From Amphiduros pacificus (lineage: Eukaryota > Annelida > Polychaeta > Phyllodocida > Hesionidae): a DNA stretch of 64,000 nucleotides. Location of the stretch: positions 24,144,217 through 24,208,216 of the forward strand of contig OX439005.1 of NCBI GenBank assembly GCA_949316495.1, given 5' to 3'. Positions 45,431-58,700 of this stretch are shown piece after piece. The first letter of the stretch is position 1, and the number at the start of each line of letters is the position of its first letter. The position numbers were made by a program, and so were the translations under genes. The notes below the pieces were generated by a model that ran no database searches, was not told the origin of the DNA, and saw nothing but the letters and a program-made list of their open reading frames with translations.

Positions 45431-45990
45431 TATGAAATCTTTAAAACTATAATTAACATCTTCTTGTATTATTCGCAATTACGGCAGTCATTTTCGGGGC
45501 CAAAACGAAGTAAAATCTACAAAATACATATATAACTGTCTTCCTCTTGTTCTCACGACTTCAGACATATATAAATCATTTCTGTAAGTGTATTATTAGC
45601 CGAGATATTAATATGAAATCTTTAGAACCATCATTGACATCTTATATCGTTCACAATTACGGCAGTCATTTTCGGGGCCAAAACGAAGTAAAATCTACAA
45701 AATACAAACATAACTGTCTTCCTCTTGTTCTCACGATTTCAGACATATAAAAATCCATTCTGTACAAAAATTATGAGCCGAGATATGAATATGAAATATT
45801 TAAAACTAACACTAACTGCTGGTTTTATAATTTTCTTTGTTATTTGAACCATAGAGAAAGTATTTTTTCTCTATGTTTGAACTTATGTAATTATGAAATA
45901 TTGGAAATAAACCTCCTATCATATCATAATATTTTCCCGAAAATGACTGCCGTAATTGTGAACATTAAAACCAGCAGTTAGTGTTAGTTC
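45431..45990. repeat. About 181-bp direct duplication plus inverted piece
   Basis: Two copies (about 45431-45611 and 45612-45790) share TTACGGCAGTCATTTTCGGG and AACTGTCTTCCTCTTGTTCT. The reverse complement of the same words, with AACCAGCAGTTAGTGTTAG, returns at 45947-45990 after a hairpin CATAGAGAAAG..TTTCTCTATG. The whole could fold into a long stem. Confidence 0.75.
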
Positions 45991-46112
45991 TCACGATTTC
46001 AGATATACATGTATATAAATAATTTCTGTAAGTGTATTATTAGACTATTCTTTCGATGTGTAGACTATTCATTTGATCTTCTTTTACATTGTTTTTTCGT
46101 TTGTTGTTGCAG

Positions 46113-46200
46113 GTAAAAGAGAATTGCAGAAACAAGAGTTTGTTCCGTGGTCATCAAAAATCTTTAAAACATTTTACCTTAAAATAAATAAAAAGAAAAA
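46113..46200 (+). other. Candidate second exon of a short noncoding transcript
   Basis: A good acceptor, TTTTTTCGTTTGTTGTTGCAG, precedes 46113, and AATAAA follows at about 46184. No coding frame. It would pair with the donor at 45033. Low confidence. Confidence 0.25.
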
Positions 46201-46229
46201 CTTAATTGTTTATTTTTTATTTGTAGAGA

Positions 46230-46680
46230 ATCATATGTGAAAAATATTGTGCTGATGCAAAAAATATCATACTTATGGGAAATATATTGTATTTATTCGG
46301 GGATAAATATCGTACTTATGGAGAAAATATCTTAATAATGGAGAAAATATCTTACTTATATGAAAGATATCTTATGCGTGTGAAAGCATTTCTTTCAAAA
46401 AGGGGAAGACATGACTCAAAGGCTACATGGAATCCCTCTTAAGGGCCAACCTGTGGAAAAATTACATTAAACCCTTTGATCACAGGTTTGGTCTTATATC
46501 ACAAGGACTTTGAATGGCAATACTGTGAATGCTGATTATTGGTATCAGTGAAATTTTGGGTTTTTCACACCACTGATTGGGAAGACATCAAAGGCTGCGT
46601 GGCTGGGCTGTACGGATATGAATTGTATTTTGGTTTTTTTTTTTTTTGCAACCATATATAATATAAACAATAATAACTTT
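46230..46680 (+). repeat. Unclassified dispersed repeat, copy B
   Basis: The partner of 30755-31195, same orientation, with the same ordered words and an expanded run of ATATCTTA-CTTATGGAGAAA-like units at its start. Short indels separate the copies. Confidence 0.85.
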
Positions 46681-46689
46681 ATGCAGAAA

Positions 46690-47450
46690 ACAAATGAAAT
46701 CTTCATATTGGGCTTCTATTTGAGCGATAGGATCATCAAAACATATAGAATTGAATTATTTTTTTTTCAAATGTAGAAAGTAGACGAATAATGACTTATA
46801 CACAAAACAAAGGTGAAATCTTCATCTTGGTCTTCTATTTGAGCGATATGCACATCAGAAAATACAGAATTGAACTGTTTTTTTGCACACAAAGAATATA
46901 TAAAAAAGATAATGACTTTATAAAGATGAAATCTTTAGATTTGGGTTCAATTACTCTGTACTATTTCAATGGCTGACAGAGATTTGTTTTCAACGCCAAT
47001 TGGGGTTGCCAGGGCGTGAAAGCCCCGTATGTGTGAAAGTGCCCGTATGACTGCCCCCTCCTATTGGACAAGTTATGGAAACTTCTTTTGAAACAAAAGT
47101 AGATTGGAATTTGAACAGAAAGGATCGACGTTTTGTTCTTGATCTTGGATAGCAAGTCTGTATCATATATTTTTATGACTGACTTAGATAGGTTAAAATT
47201 GATTATAGTATGCCTACCCTCAAAAGTTGATATGTGTTGCCCTGGAAGCCAGCCAGATTGATATGTTACGCTACCTCTGTTACCCTGGAAGCAAACCATG
47301 CCAATTGGTTTCGCCAAGTAAATATGTAGATATATGTAGATGTCATGGGCAAAGAGAAGTCATATCTTGTGGGGTGTGAATCTTCTTTTTCTGTGGTTAT
47401 TGTGGTTCAAATAAATTAGGACTACTGTGAAGTGTGTATGAATACAGTTC
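46690..47450. other. No recognised gene
   Basis: GAAATCTTCAT(A/C)TTGG and TTCTATTTGAGCGATA recur at about 46697 and 46813, a small local duplication. No gene seen. Confidence 0.4.
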
Positions 47451-47451
47451 T

Positions 47452-47594
47452 ATAGTGCAATTGCGGGTTTCCATCTGGGTTTTTTCTGATTGATAAGATT
47501 TTTGAGACTTTTTTTAGCACTTCTGATTTTAATTGTGCAGTTCCGGTTTGATGTTTTCAATGGGGCAGTTTGACGACCCACAAGCAGCCTGTAA
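47452..47594 (+). mobile_element. MITE (copy 3 of 3), worn
   Basis: GCAATTGCGGGTTTCCATCT, TTGTGCAGTTCCGG, TTTTCAATGGGGC and GACGACCCACAAGCAGCCT follow the 37358-37495 element in order, with mutated ends. Confidence 0.75.
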
Positions 47595-47639
47595 CATGTA
47601 AACAAAGAAAAAGAAGTGTGTGATGACGATAACTTGTTG

Positions 47640-47990
47640 TCTTTTGACATCTCCCCCGCCCCCCTAAAGAAGCCAGACTTTTTATGGGACGGTCCCCCGG
47701 GTCTATATGCAGCTTTGGATACCTCTTTACCGGCATTTGGTATTCAGCAATTTTCTACTCACATAGCAACAGTACCATACAAGTTGTCATAAGCAACCAT
47801 TTGCTGCGTCATAGTACATTGTTTAAGGAACGTTTGAGGTTCTACCTCATTCGGGTCAGTTTTGATTCTACCTCCTTTAGGTATACAATCAAAAATCTTC
47901 TTGTCCAGCCTCTGAAGAGTCACCCTGAGTGACGAAATGCGTCAGGCATCTATTTTTGATAGATATTTCATTAGCCACAGTTTTTCTAAT
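47640..47990 (+). mobile_element. Possible Penelope-like element remnant with hammerhead motif
   Basis: An 82-codon frame (47684-47932) without a recognised domain precedes and overlaps the hammerhead-like motif. Motifs of this type are known from Penelope-like elements. No RT or GIY-YIG sequence is seen here, so the assignment rests on the motif alone. Confidence 0.35.
47888..47960 (+). ncRNA. Hammerhead-ribozyme-like motif
   Basis: Core CTGAAGA (47912-47918, consensus CUGANGA); stem II GTCAC/GTGAC (47919-47923 with 47929-47933) and a 5-nt loop; GAAA (47934-47937); stem III ATGC/GCAT (47937-47940 with 47946-47949) and a 5-nt loop; then C at 47950, giving the UH cleavage site. Stem I has no pairs next to the core, but ATCAAAAAT (47888-47896) pairs perfectly with ATTTTTGAT (47952-47960), leaving a 15-nt one-sided bulge. 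Every invariant core base is present. Activity is uncertain because of the bulge. Confidence 0.6.
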
Positions 47991-48303
47991 CACACCAATA
48001 GTCTGTAACACAACATTTTATCTTATGAGGTTTTGATTTTATCAAACAAATAAATTAACAACAAAAATTAAAATGAAAACAAACAAAACAAAACCTAATA
48101 CAAATCAAAGACTTAACAAATAAAACAATAACTTAACAAACAAGAATTAAGCAAACAAGTTATACAGGTGAGGCTGTTTTATTTGGTATTTGTTCTACGA
48201 TATGTCACCACTGTAGTAAATACCATGTCTTTTAGTTTTGTGAACAAATTGGGTCTTCCTTGCTCACTATATGTGAACATGCTGTGGCATCATGGAGCAT
48301 TAT

Positions 48304-48934
48304 TAGGGCATCATATCGTTGGATTTCATCGATACGATACGATATATATCGATGATTTATCAATATTCGATACATATCGATACATATCGATATTACTGAA
48401 CCGAAATAGAAGAATAGACTGTCTTTATCGGTCTGGGTACAAGCTCCCCAAACGGCGATATATTTAATATCTTCGGCTTAAAATACGCACAGAAATATTC
48501 TACGACGTGTCAACAGTAGTCCGCCTCCTATTAATAAGTGTATATATTGCTTAAATCGGAGAAAATATGAATTTAACAATGCTTAAATATGCATACGCAA
48601 CACGAGTTCGTCATTTCGAAAACCGGAAGTGACGGGGAGAAGCTCTTATTTTTGGCGCGAAAACGATTGGAGTGCTGTCACAACGTATTCATTCCCATTG
48701 AAATATTGATATATTGCGCAATGATGGATCCCTCAGTCGTCGTATTTACATTTGAAAGATTAAAAAACTTACGATGCGTAAAATATCGAGTCAAAAATCT
48801 GTGTTATTATGATGATATGAGGGCCCAATTCGATACAACCAATATATCGAAGCACCAGTATGACAATACCGGTTATCGTATCGATGTCTGTATACCGGTA
48901 TATCGATAATATCGCGTACCGGTGTGATGCCCTA
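48304..48934. mobile_element. Non-autonomous hAT-like element with 8-bp target duplication
   Basis: Flanked by AGCATTAT at 48296-48303 and 48935-48942. The ends are TAGGGCATCATATCG and, reversed, TAGGGCATCACACCGG. Subterminal runs of ATCGATAC/CGATATAT lie at both sides. It is 631 bp with no transposase; the 106-codon frame inside has no known domain. 8-bp duplications and TAGGG-type ends fit hAT. Confidence 0.88.
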
Positions 48935-48942
48935 AGCATTAT

Positions 48943-49747
48943 CTTCTTTGTGATATGTAAAGTTCTGTGACTTCATTGTGCACCACTTTCTATAGGCTCA
49001 AGACAAATACTCCACAGTGGCGTCAATTGTTCAAACCATATTGACCACTAAAATTATGATTTACAGTCCATAGGAAATGATATTTAACCTGTCAGCAATG
49101 ATGGTAAAAAATAAATTTGTGTTACCAAAAACTAAGATGGAAACCTACATTCACACTATTGATATTTCGTCCATATTTATTTAATCGTAAACGTGATTTG
49201 TCCAGGTTGTGTGCGTGTTTGGCGTCATTACTCACAGAAAAAAATAATTTACAACCTAACAGGAAATGACTACACTTTCTCCATGATCATACTGATCACA
49301 GAATAACAAAGATAGTCCCTTTAGACTTTCTGTGTTATAAAAAAAAAATAAGTTCCTCACATTTGGTACTGAAAATTAAAATCTACAGACTACTGAAACT
49401 TAATAACCTATTTTAATATTTATAACTTTGATAATGTTTGTTTCATGCCATTAAGTTATAGCAGACAACATTTTATATAAGCTTTTATGAATTGATTATG
49501 ACACACTTTTGTAAATTAATGATTGAAAATATTTTGAGAACTTTCAATACATGTATATGATATTTGTTATGTGATATTGAAAAAAGTTGCATGCTTCAAT
49601 ATTTTAAATATTCATTCAGACTTTTGAAGTGGATTTGTCTTTAAAGGGTTGTCTTTTCAAGTTAAAACTTCTGAATTATGTGTTCAAAGATATTGGGATT
49701 CTTGAGATAAATTGCCTTTACATTTTACTTTCATTGTTTTTTTGCAG
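48943..49747. other. Upstream intron or intergenic DNA before RBM25
   Basis: AT-rich DNA ending in a pyrimidine-rich acceptor, TCATTGTTTTTTTGCAG, at 49747. No exon is evident. Confidence 0.5.
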
Positions 49748-49752
49748 GAAAG

Positions 49753-52700
49753 ATGTCCTTTCCACCGCGGCCGCCAATGGGTATGCCACCTATGCCCCCT
49801 GGTATGATGCCACAAGGCTATGGATTCCCACCCATGGGTAAGAGCATTGTACTTTGTACACCATTCACTCAATACAGTAATTTTGTCCCACTGGAAGGTG
49901 AGACATGGTATTTACTACTCACCTATAATCAACAAAGCGTAGCTGCTGTGTTGAAGGGAAAGGAAACCTCACAAAATATGGATGAGCACTTTATATATAC
50001 ATCATTAAAATAAACAGGTAGAACAAATGAAAAGAATATTTTGAGATATACATTTCTGAATTCATTATCATCTTTTGCTGATGTCCGCCATCTTGTCAAG
50101 GTAATTACCACAAACGCAATCACAGTACATATTTTTATCAAGGCTGCCTGACCATTTCAAACTGGCTAAGAAAGCTGTTTATGCCATCACACCAGTGACA
50201 AAAAATTTGTCAAGCAACCTCATACTTAATATACATTTATACACTTCAGTAATTTTGAGATCCATCCAAAGCTGTGTGCACAGTGTTATAGTCAGTGAAT
50301 GGGATAGCAGACAGCTTTATTATCACACCTTGCCTGAAAACAATAGGCACTGACTTGACTTCCCCCAGCAGATGATGCCTGGGCGTCATTGATTAAGAGA
50401 CTTGCAATGCTGGGCTTGGATAGTTATTGGGTGGGACTTCATGGATAGTGATTGGGTGGGACTTAATGGCCACATATCATTTAAACATAAACCGTATCTC
50501 TGTAAAATTGCCTGTGACCTCTGATACGTACAGTACTCTTAATGACAGATTAAGAGCCATTGTGCCAGGTTTGAATCCCAACAAGTTACTAGCATACTTT
50601 AATCAGACAGACATTTTCTGGTATCAGCACTGTACAAGAAACTAGTATTGATGTTATTTTGTCCGAATATGTGGAGACTTGTCTGAAGAGGTTGCTTTTC
50701 TCTTCAGGAATGATGCCAATGCAGATGGGTATGGGCATGATGCCGTCAGCATCAGTGATGCATGCTGCACCCGTCCCTGTCCAGACCTCCTCAAACACAT
50801 TAACCTCATCAGCAGCACCTAAACAGTCCAAGAAACTCGTCCCACAGGAAATACCTAAGGTGAGCACATCTTTTATTTGGCAATTACATTCAATGGAAAT
50901 GATCAACTTTTGCTTTTTTTCAAACCTTTATTTACTATTGTGCTGAAGAAAAAAAGATTTAAAAAAGGTAAACCTTTGTCTGTAAGGCAAGTAACACTTG
51001 ATTTTGAGTTCAGAATAACATGGAAGATTTTTCTCTTGAACAAATATGTGGACACAGAGTGACAAAGACGACAAGCCTCCTGCAACCACCGTGTTTGTTG
51101 GAAACATCAGTGAGCGTGCTCCAGACACCATGGTCAGACAGATGCTGCAGAGATGTGGCAATGTCCTCAGCTGGAAACGGGTACAAGGTGCATCAGGGAA
51201 ACTACAGGGTAGGTTCTATTCACATGCCTCTGGACTATAGCTATCTTTTTCTATTTAAAGTTAAAGTCATTAATTTTTAATAAGACTTGGAATTATTGAT
51301 AGAAATGATATTGGGACATCATTGTGGTAATTCTTTTTGATAAATTTTTAAATATATTTAATATCTAATCCCAAAAAATCACCTTCACATAAATTTGTAA
51401 TTTAGTTTTACTTTAAAGGTTGGATTGAAATTATTGAGTAAAATTTTTCTCAACATTTGTTTCAATCATTTGATATTTGACTTTACAGCATTCGGTTTTT
51501 GTGAATACGAAGACCCAGAAGCAACATTACGCTGTATACGATTGCTGAATGAATGGTTCATATGTGATAAAAAGCTTGTGGTATGTTCCTAGTTTTTTTA
51601 AACTTTATTTGAATATTAACAGGATTTTAAATATTATAATCAAGACATCTTTGGTTCAGACCTGGAAGAAGAAGCTTTAATTGAATAAGATGCTTTTTGC
51701 AGTGATGGGGGAGAATTTTTCTGTCCGTATGTCAGTCAACTTTTATCTCCTCCTCTGAAATTATTTATCAGAATTCTCAGCAATGAGTAAGAGAGATGTC
51801 ATATTTTCAGGGGACCAATACTATGTATTTTCCTTTAGGCTCAGATTTTTTTCCCATTTTCTTATGATTTTTAAGATTTAAGAAATCTAAAACCTATTCC
51901 CCATTGCTGAGTTGTCAAGGAGGCTGCCATTTTGAATAACATAAAAGATATATTCCAATGAGAATTGTGATAAAAAGTTTAATGTGTAACAATCATTTTG
52001 ATTGGTCAAAATTATCATCTGCTCGAGTCTGCTCAGGGTGAGGATTTAAATGATCATTTATGAAGTAATTTCCAGAAAATGTCCACAAACAATACAAAAG
52101 AGTAATGATCAGCATAGCTCCAAGGCCAATGGCATAGGGGTTTTATTTTAAGGTTTTAAAGAAAGTTAATGTAATATTCCTTGAACATGGTATAATGAAA
52201 ATGAATTTTTTATCTAGGTCAAAGTGGATGCCAAAACTAAAGTTTTACTGGAAGACTACAAGAAAAAGAAGAAGGCAAAGGAAGCTTCAAACAAGAAAGA
52301 AAAGCCTGACGATTCTGAGAAAGAAGAGGGAGAGAGAAATGGAACAGATGATGAGCAGGACTATGGTGATGATGATTTAGATGAGTTCTCAAGGAGAGAG
52401 GACCGAGTGGCTAAGGCTGGCCTTGACGCCATCATGAGGGAATATTCTAAAGATCTGGCTAAGGCTCCAGCTCCAGGTAGCAAATCTTGGCATATTTCTC
52501 TGGTTGTCTTTGTGACTTTTTTGTTTGTAATTCCTTTGGATTTCTTTATAAAAAAAATATGTGAAACAAAGTTTAAAAAAAAAATTTTAATGTTCAAGTT
52601 ACTTGCGAAATGATAATGGAGAAAATAGAAATTAAATGCATTAATTTGTATCTGTTATAGAAGCAACTCCCGAGGAAAAGAAAGAAAAACGAAAAGAAAA

Positions 52701-55700
52701 AATGAAAGAAAAGAAAGAGGCAGAGGGTAAAGAAGGGGTAAGTAAAAATGCTTTACACCTTTTTGTATTATGACCTTTTGATAACATGTTTTCAGAAAGA
52801 ATATTTGAGTTAATTTTAAACAAAATGTGTTTTAGACAATTGATGACATGGAGCTGGAGGAAGAAAAGAAAGATCTCATCAACAGAGAAATCCGTAGTTT
52901 CAGAGATGCCCATAAGGTAAGCATTGTATGCAAAGTCTATCCATACATTATTACCATGTGATTTGTCATGCCTTGGTGACAATAAAAAGCATAGTGTTCT
53001 ATTGTAAATGACTGTTATGATATTGTTGGAAAAAAAGTTTAATGTTTCAGATCTCATGTAGCAGAAATTTGTCTAGATTTTTCAGGCAAAATTCAAACAA
53101 ACTGTCCTCATCTCATATCTATTTTTATTTTTTAAATTACAAAATAAAGTCACATTATTGGTAATTATGCCTGATTTTGATTAAATATCAATCCTGTTTC
53201 CAAATTTAGGCAATAACAAAATATGTTGACAACTATAGTAGAATATCATTTAGATATTGTTATTTCATAAACATATATATTTATATCGTCAGCTTATGTC
53301 ATTCTCCCCAATATCCTGAAATTCAAAAAGAAAAAAAAAACATAAAACAAAAGCATAAAGCAAGAAATTGCTTCCCCACATTAATGCGTTGTTTCATTAC
53401 CCAAATAAATTACTAGATCTGTTCGGGATAATGCGTCTCAAGCTGCAAACTGCAACTTGAATAAGCTGTAACAGTTGTTAATGTGGAAAATCATTGGTAA
53501 GTCCACATACGCATACTTTTAAAATGATGGATATCTTAAGGTTTGCAATACGGGAAAGGCGTGGATGCAGGTAAGTAGAATTGGAAGAAAACAAATGTTT
53601 CAACTCATCTCTCAAATTTTGTGCACAATGCATCTCTTAAATCCAGAATGAGAAATTCATTTTCAAGCTTTAATTCTACAATTACATACATTTTTGCTAC
53701 TTCAACAAAGGAATTATGGGAATGTTTTGTTAGTCTTTGTCTTCAACCCTAAAAATTGCAATCACACTAAATCTTGGTGCTTCAGTTTTCTTTTTATTTT
53801 GAAGTAAAACTGAGAAGATTTGTATCTCTGTTGGAAAGGGGAAAAAATTTGGGGGGGGATTGAAATCAAACACAACTTTTGTTTTTATTAGTGATTTTTT
53901 AATCTGCAAGGATATCCGAAGGCCATACAAGTCTTATAGCCGGTCAGTGTAACCTACATTACATTCTTAGTCTTAAGTACATGTGTTGCTGAATATTTAT
54001 GAGGTATGTAAAACTTACAGATCCATTTCTTGACAGTATCTCAATTATATTGGATTTTTTGGCAGTTTTGAGTCCATAAAAACATAAATTATGAAAGTGT
54101 TGGGCAAAGTCAGTAGGGTGCAATAGAAAGATTGTAAGAGTAGTTCACTGGAATAATTGCAGTGATGATCCAAGTTCTACTCTTCTGCACAGTTATCTAT
54201 CAATTGTTGTTTGAGTCACTTTTTTTCCTGTATCCTAGTATGATTATCATTGACAGAAGCCTTGGCTAATATGTAAAGAGTTGGGGATCGTGTTCCTTCA
54301 TTTAATCACATCCCTATTGATACTAACATAGATCTGATGCTAAAAGTAATGTAAGGCTTGTGAAATCACACCCGAACTTGATTGACAGACCGAGTGAATG
54401 GTTGAAATGGTGTCCTGAATGTTGGAGGAAAAAGTTGTGTGTCAGGGGTGCATTTTACAGAACTGCATGGACTTTAATTAAGCATGACTCCATTGTAAAA
54501 CAGGTGTATTTTCTCGTAATTTTGATGGGCCTCTGTATGTTAGCTGCTCTTCTATTTTTATTTATTTTTTTCCTTTTTGACCATGTTGTCCATTAACCCA
54601 TGTTTCTATTGGAAGCCAGGTGTCCAAACTTCTACGAGTTTGCGTTTGAACACAAATAGACTTTTTCACAGAAGAGAGTGTTGAGTCAGTGCGAGACGGG
54701 AGCAGGGAGCCATTGAGCCTCAGCGTGAGCCAATCCTATGTAACGTGTGCTTAGAACCTGTTTATATTATTTCTGTGCCCTTGAAATGAAGTCTAGTGTA
54801 CATTGAGCAGACAGACTTATCATATATTGCAAACTCAAACAATACACAGCTTGTGAATAATGTTAAAATTAAATTTTAGGTTAGAGCCAGTGAGAACATG
54901 TGTTTTCTACATGACATAATGAAAAAGAAAATCATTTTTAAATTCATTAGAAAATATTGTAAATTTATGGAGAATATGAATAGAGGTGCATAGAATATGC
55001 TGTGTATGAGTTTGAGGTGGCCATATATGAGGACAGTTTCCACATGATCATGGAGAGTATGCCTCAAGTCTCTGCACAGAATGAGTTGGTAGGAGGGTGG
55101 CCTCAATCTCTTATTATCCTAACACTGCACATTGATCATGGACAACACATGACAAGGATTTATCATCACTAGTTCTGGAAGGAACAGAGACAAGTGGAAA
55201 GCAAACATAGGGGAATTCAACGCCTTTCACAGAAGTCAAATTAGGCCATAACCAAACAGAGGAAATATATTCATCGATTTGCTAAGGAAATGGCAGTATG
55301 AATCTCTTTAGACCTACTATATGGTTGAACAATGTTAACAAGCCTTATGGCGATGGCAAGGTTAAGCAGGACTTATGATTGGTTTTATAAAAGAAAAGAG
55401 ACATGCCGTTAGAACACAAATTATGGTAACAAATGAGAAGAGGATGTGGATAAAAGCATTGGAAAGGAGTGTTCAGTGTGTAGTGTAAGCTGGTGAGTTG
55501 TATGATAAGGCTGCAGACATATGATCCATGATGTGAACTAGTTGTGGAAACTAACCACCAATAAAAGAATCCTCACTCTCTATCAGTCCTCTATCAATCC
55601 TTTATCATTTCTAGATTGATGTACAAGTAATTAAAATTGATAACAATGAACCCGTTATGTTTGATTTAAAAAATGTGAGGATTCTAAACTTGGTGTGATG

Positions 55701-58700
55701 ATAGGGGTCAAGATTTGGGGTGGGGGTAAGTGTGTATATGTTATGTGGGTAGGTGAGATAATGCTGATGCATATTCTTATCCTTGGTATTTTGTTATTTT
55801 TGTGCAGGGCGAAGAAGAGAAAGAGGCTGAAATAAATAAAGAAAGAGAAAGGCGGCGACGAGATGAAGAAAGAGAACGTGAGCGACGAGAAAGAGAACGC
55901 GAGAGAGAAAGAAGAGAGCGTGAAAGGGAACGAGAGAGAGAACGCGAAAGAGAGAGGGAAAGAGAACGAGAGAGAATTCGTGATGTCAGGGAAAGAGAAA
56001 GATCGCCAACTAGGTCGCCATCTAGAGACAGGTGAGTTGAATTATCAGGTGCTATAGCCAGTGATGAAAGTCTTCAGGAAATAACCTGAATTCAGGTTTT
56101 TTTCTTCAAATGTGAAATTCAAAATGGTCTGAACTCAGTCTGAAACATCCAAAAATGACATTTCTGAAAGGGGGTAGAGGTATCTTCAGGTTGATTTTTA
56201 AGGGATTCAGGTTTTTTCCTGAATACTGACTTTCATCACTGTATAGCTTGAGCTGAGACATAATATTATAACTTTACATAAGTAAAGTTTGTATCACATC
56301 AGCTGTTTACAGAGGATTGATTCGGTAAATTATACAGATCCTTATCAACTTGTAATGTATCGGCATGCCAAAGTATAATCAAATCATGTTTACTCAGGGA
56401 GAGAGAACGTGAAAGGGAACGTGACAGAGATGTCGAAGATGAGGAGGAAATGTATGAAAGGAAGAGATTAGAACGTAAATTGCGTGAAAAAGAGGCTGCA
56501 TATCAGGAGGTGAGTGGATTAACTTGGATCTGATTTTTTTTTTTTTTTAAATAATTTATAATGGAAAATAGTTAAAACAGTATGACAAAACATCCAAACT
56601 TGTCTTCATCCAAACTTTTTCAAAATTTATTATTATTATTATTATTATTATTAATTTTTTATCATAATTAGAGGAAAAAACAATCAGCAGCTAGCCACAA
56701 AATATTGAATCAATATCATCAAGATAATTACATGTTTTTTTACAGAGATTAAAAACCTGGGAGGCAAGAGAAAGGAAGAAGACGAGAGAATATGAAAAGG
56801 AAAAAGAAAAGGAAGATGAAAGAAAAGTAGAAGAGGTGAGGGATGAAATTGTTTAAGTTCAGCAAGCTAAATGTTATACAATTCCACTAACAAGTTTGGT
56901 AACAATAAAAAATATGTAATGGATTGCGTTTTTATTCTGTGTAATCTTGATCTTCCAGAATTCTCGCTATCTGCTCTCCCATATCCGCTACATTTTCACA
57001 GCACTACGATCGTTTTTTACCCAATTCTTTGCACACGGCACATCAGGAACAGCGGCGACAGCTTACATCGTTGTTTTTGCCTTCTGAATGGTGACATATA
57101 TTAAGCAGATTGCAATATGTTTGTATTAAGATTGCATAACACAAATGCCATAGCGATCATGTACGATATGAATCTGAAATTTCCCTCCCATCTTGAAGAA
57201 AAGCGGCAGAAGTTTACGATGTAACTTTTTTCCCGTCTTGCACTGCTCTCACGAGCCAATCCTGTCAAATTTCCTCGGACCAGCTAAAACTACGGGAGAG
57301 CAGATAGGGAGAATAATTAAAGTATTTATCAGAAGTCACAATATAGCAGGCACCTGTATACTGTCACCAACTCTAAGGCAATTGGCCTTTGTTTTGTTTT
57401 GTTTTTGTTGTTTTTTTTTTAATATTTTAAAGAAAAGGTGTAGATAACATCATTTTGAACAGCGCAGTGTTCTTGTCTATTTAGGGCAGAGAAGCTCGCA
57501 GATTGAAAGAGTTTTTGGAAGATTACGATGATGAAAGAGATGATCCTAAATATTACAAGTAAGTTTATTCTTCATCTGATCACAGATGAATGTACATTAG
57601 CATGGTAAGAGTTTATCACAACCACCGATCAGGTCTAATATTTCCTCTCTAAAAAGCCCTACTAAGTCCTGGTCAGGATTAACGTGTCCTGATGTACATT
57701 GACGAATCCACATTCACTTATTGGATTAGGACAGTGTTTTATTTAATAGTTAATATCTTTTTTCAATAAATAAATTATCAACAGCTTTGATATTGATACA
57801 GCAACCAACCAGTTAATCAAACACAATTTATATTATCCAGGGGCAGTGCATTATCAAGACGTCTTAAAGAAAGAGAAAAGGAGTTTGAGGCAGACGCCAG
57901 AGATCGTCAACGAGAGAAGGAAGAGGTGGAAGAGATCAGACGCCGACTAATGGATGAGGGCCATCCGGATCTGGAGTTGGAAATGGCAAGGGTAAATAAT
58001 CAGTTAGAAATCAAGATCATTCATCTATAAGTGCTTCAAGATAGATGACTAATATTAATGTGGAAAGTAGAGTTCAACACCAGCCATTTGAATTCTAACC
58101 TAGAAATTAGGCAATGTTAAATGTTATGGAGAAACATTTTTATTTTTAAAACCACATAATTGAAAGAATAATTAAGATAAAAATTGATGCAAAATATTTT
58201 CAATGTATAACATGGAATAACAACAATGGGTACAAAGTATATATTTCCTTATAGGCTGACAATTACTATTTGTGTTTTGTTCATAGATTGAACGGGAACG
58301 TGATGAGCACCTAATGCCTCGTCTCAACTGCTCTCCTGATATGAAAGAGGAAGAGGAGCCTGAAGAAGAAGAGGAGGAAGAAGAGGAAGCCAAACCTGTG
58401 AGGCAACGGCACGAGTATGAGGAGGATGCCCGCGATTATAATGGTGACCGCAAGGAATATATCCGGGAGATGGAGGTGCAGGAATATGACCAAAACGATT
58501 ACAGAGACTATCACAATGAACGAAAGCCTCCCGCCCAATCTCATTCCACGTTCCAGCCTATGGAGCAGAGGATACCCTCAGTGCCCTCTAGCCAGAGTAG
58601 TCCAGACTCTGACAATGCATCAGACGGTATGGGGGCAACATATGCTAGTGAAGACAGTTCATCCATGCCATTCATAGGTCCAGTGGGACCTGCCTCCAGG

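Noticed and set aside
48589-48909. 106-codon frame with an ETS-like promoter word
   Set aside because: Lies inside the hAT-like element and has no recognised domain.
55802-56057. Separate Arg/Glu-rich small genes
   Set aside because: This is exon 8 of RBM25, bounded by acceptor and donor in phase with its neighbours.
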